Of a DNA stretch of 64,000 nt, positions 63,273-64,000 are shown one piece after another. The notes beneath the pieces were generated by a model. That model worked only from the letters and a program-made list of their open reading frames with translations, was not told the DNA's origin and made no database searches. The position numbers and the translations under genes were made by a program. This DNA comes from Actinophytocola algeriensis (lineage in GTDB: Bacteria; Actinomycetota; Actinomycetes; Mycobacteriales; Pseudonocardiaceae). Numbering within the stretch: the first letter of the stretch is position 1; every line of letters begins with the position of its first letter. The DNA is taken from positions 620,001 through 684,000 of the forward strand of contig NZ_JACHJQ010000004.1 in NCBI RefSeq assembly GCF_014203735.1, given 5' to 3'.

Positions 63273-63851
63273 ATGATGCGCAGAGGCAAGAAGGATGACG
63301 CGTCCGCTCGCGAGCGCATCCTGGCCGCGGCCGAGGAACTGTTCGCGGAGGCCGGCTTCGACGCGACGCCGACGTCGAGGATCGCGGTGCTCGCGCGGGT
63401 ACCCAAGGGTCTCGTGCACTACTACTTCTCCAAGAAGCAGGACCTGCTGACCGCGCTGGTGGCCCGGCTACCGGACCAGCACATCGAGCCGGGTGCGGTG
63501 GTGGTGCCGGGTGACGTGGCGGCGTCGCTGCGGCGGCTGGTCGCGGAGCTCGACGCGCGGAACCGGGCGTCGACGTTGCTGTCGCACCTGCTGTGGCGGG
63601 AGGCGGACACGCACCCGTCGGTGCGGGACGCGCTGCAGGCGCGGTTCTCGACCGTCGTCGAGCAGGTCCGCGCGGTGATCCAGGCGGCGAGCGCGGGGCC
63701 GCTGCCGGACACGCGGGTCGAGACGGCGTCGAGCCTGCTCGCGCTGGCGGTGAGCTACCGCCACTCGGTGGCCCGGCACGACGACCGGGCCGACGAGGCC
63801 ACCATCGACCGTGAAGTCGAATTCATCGCGAGCGCTCTTACCAGCCGCTAG
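63273..63851 (+). CDS. TetR-family transcriptional regulator
   Basis: 192 residues from ATG 63273 (CGGAGGC upstream). N-terminal helix-turn-helix (ERILAAAEELFAEAGFDATPTSRIAVLARVPKGLVHYYFSKKQDLL, about 13-58) and an unassigned ligand-binding part. It sits between ccr and the epimerase gene and is a candidate to recognise the shared GTTACYGGCMRGTA element, but no direct evidence exists. Confidence 0.85.
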   Translation: MMRRGKKDDASARERILAAAEELFAEAGFDATPTSRIAVLARVPKGLVHYYFSKKQDLLTALVARLPDQHIEPGAVVVPGDVAASLRRLVAELDARNRASTLLSHLLWREADTHPSVRDALQARFSTVVEQVRAVIQAASAGPLPDTRVETASSLLALAVSYRHSVARHDDRADEATIDREVEFIASALTSR

Positions 63852-63858
63852 GCATCCT

Positions 63859-64000
63859 CTAAACCTGGGGGGCCGGACCAGCGGGTTGCACCAGTTCGAT
63901 CAGGACGCCGCCGGTGTCCTTCGGGTGCACGAAGTTGGCCTTGCTGTTCGCGGTGCCGGTGACGGCCTTGTCGTACAGGACCCGCATGCCCTTGGCACGC
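63859..64000 (-). CDS. mce: Methylmalonyl-CoA/ethylmalonyl-CoA epimerase, C-terminal part (runs off the window)
   Basis: The last 47 codons are visible: RAKGMRVLYDKAVTGTANSK, NFVHPKDTGGVLIELVQPAG and stop. This is the C-terminal half of the vicinal-oxygen-chelate epimerase with the metal-ligand Glu in LIEL. Epimerases of this family interconvert 2S/2R methylmalonyl-CoA and also ethylmalonyl-CoA, the step between Ccr and MeaA. In mycobacteria a homologue lies close to nucS. Confidence 0.85.
   Translation of the reverse strand, partial: RAKGMRVLYDKAVTGTANSKANFVHPKDTGGVLIELVQPAGPAPQV

Overview
The window is high-GC actinobacterial chromosome. Gene order (argS end, lysA-hom-thrC-thrB, rho-rpmE-prfA-prmC, glyA, wecA, atp operon, DUF2550, cobalamin adenosyltransferase, murA, nucS) is the conserved actinomycete core backbone. 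GTG/TTG starts, Asp117 in MurA, two DUF3558-type lipoproteins, ectoine uptake genes and a tandem 3-hydroxyacyl-CoA dehydrogenase suggest a Pseudonocardiales member (Lentzea/Saccharothrix/Amycolatopsis-like). That placement is inference. No rRNA, tRNA, CRISPR array, insertion sequence or prophage was found.

Layout. 1-4.9 kb: lysine/threonine biosynthesis operon. 4.9-9.6 kb: Rho, L31, RF1 and its methyltransferase; the Sua5 gene that normally follows is inverted. 10.5-15.4 kb: TPR membrane protein, secreted protein, PPK2, SHMT, WecA. 15.4-25.6 kb: ATP synthase, with a reverse-strand sigma/anti-sigma pair inserted between atpD and atpC. 25.6-31.4 kb: membrane proteins, cobalamin adenosyltransferase, a truncated luciferase-like monooxygenase, quinone reductase, MurA, DedA. 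31.5-34.2 kb: a NarL-type two-component pair separated by about 0.9 kb of low-complexity DNA. 34.3-42.8 kb: gamma-glutamyltransferase, ethylmalonyl-CoA mutase, an orphan binding protein and the ehuBCDA ectoine importer. 42.8-48.8 kb: enoyl-CoA hydratase, MFS/DeoR divergon, a second two-component system, NucS. 48.9-54.8 kb: a split S74-domain gene, lipoproteins, a fused double 3-hydroxyacyl-CoA dehydrogenase, zinc-ribbon proteins. 54.9-64 kb: aminotransferase, GNAT, hydrolase, nucleotide cyclase, Usp, cytosine deaminase, DivIVA-like coiled coil, crotonyl-CoA carboxylase/reductase, TetR, and the start of a methylmalonyl/ethylmalonyl-CoA epimerase.

How the genes fit together. Dispersed genes form most of an ethylmalonyl-CoA route: double 3-hydroxybutyryl-CoA dehydrogenase (51.9 kb), Ccr (61.3 kb), ethylmalonyl-CoA mutase (36.6 kb), epimerase (63.9 kb), plus an adenosyltransferase that would supply the mutase cofactor. 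The first three share an identically positioned 18-bp promoter element, GTTACYGGCMRGTANNNT, whose last six bases are the -10 hexamer. I regard this as the strongest candidate for an undescribed regulon here.

Other layers of structure: (i) a dispersed repeat carrying GGAGCGAAC(C)AT that sits between stop and start codons and seems to donate ribosome-binding sites or N-terminal codons; (ii) two PafBC/RecA-NDp DNA-damage promoters with no gene in the right direction; (iii) hairpin repeats with a GAAAGACGCTTTC core; (iv) an over-represented word CCACWGTGG; (v) many leaderless genes whose -10 lies 6-8 nt before the start codon.
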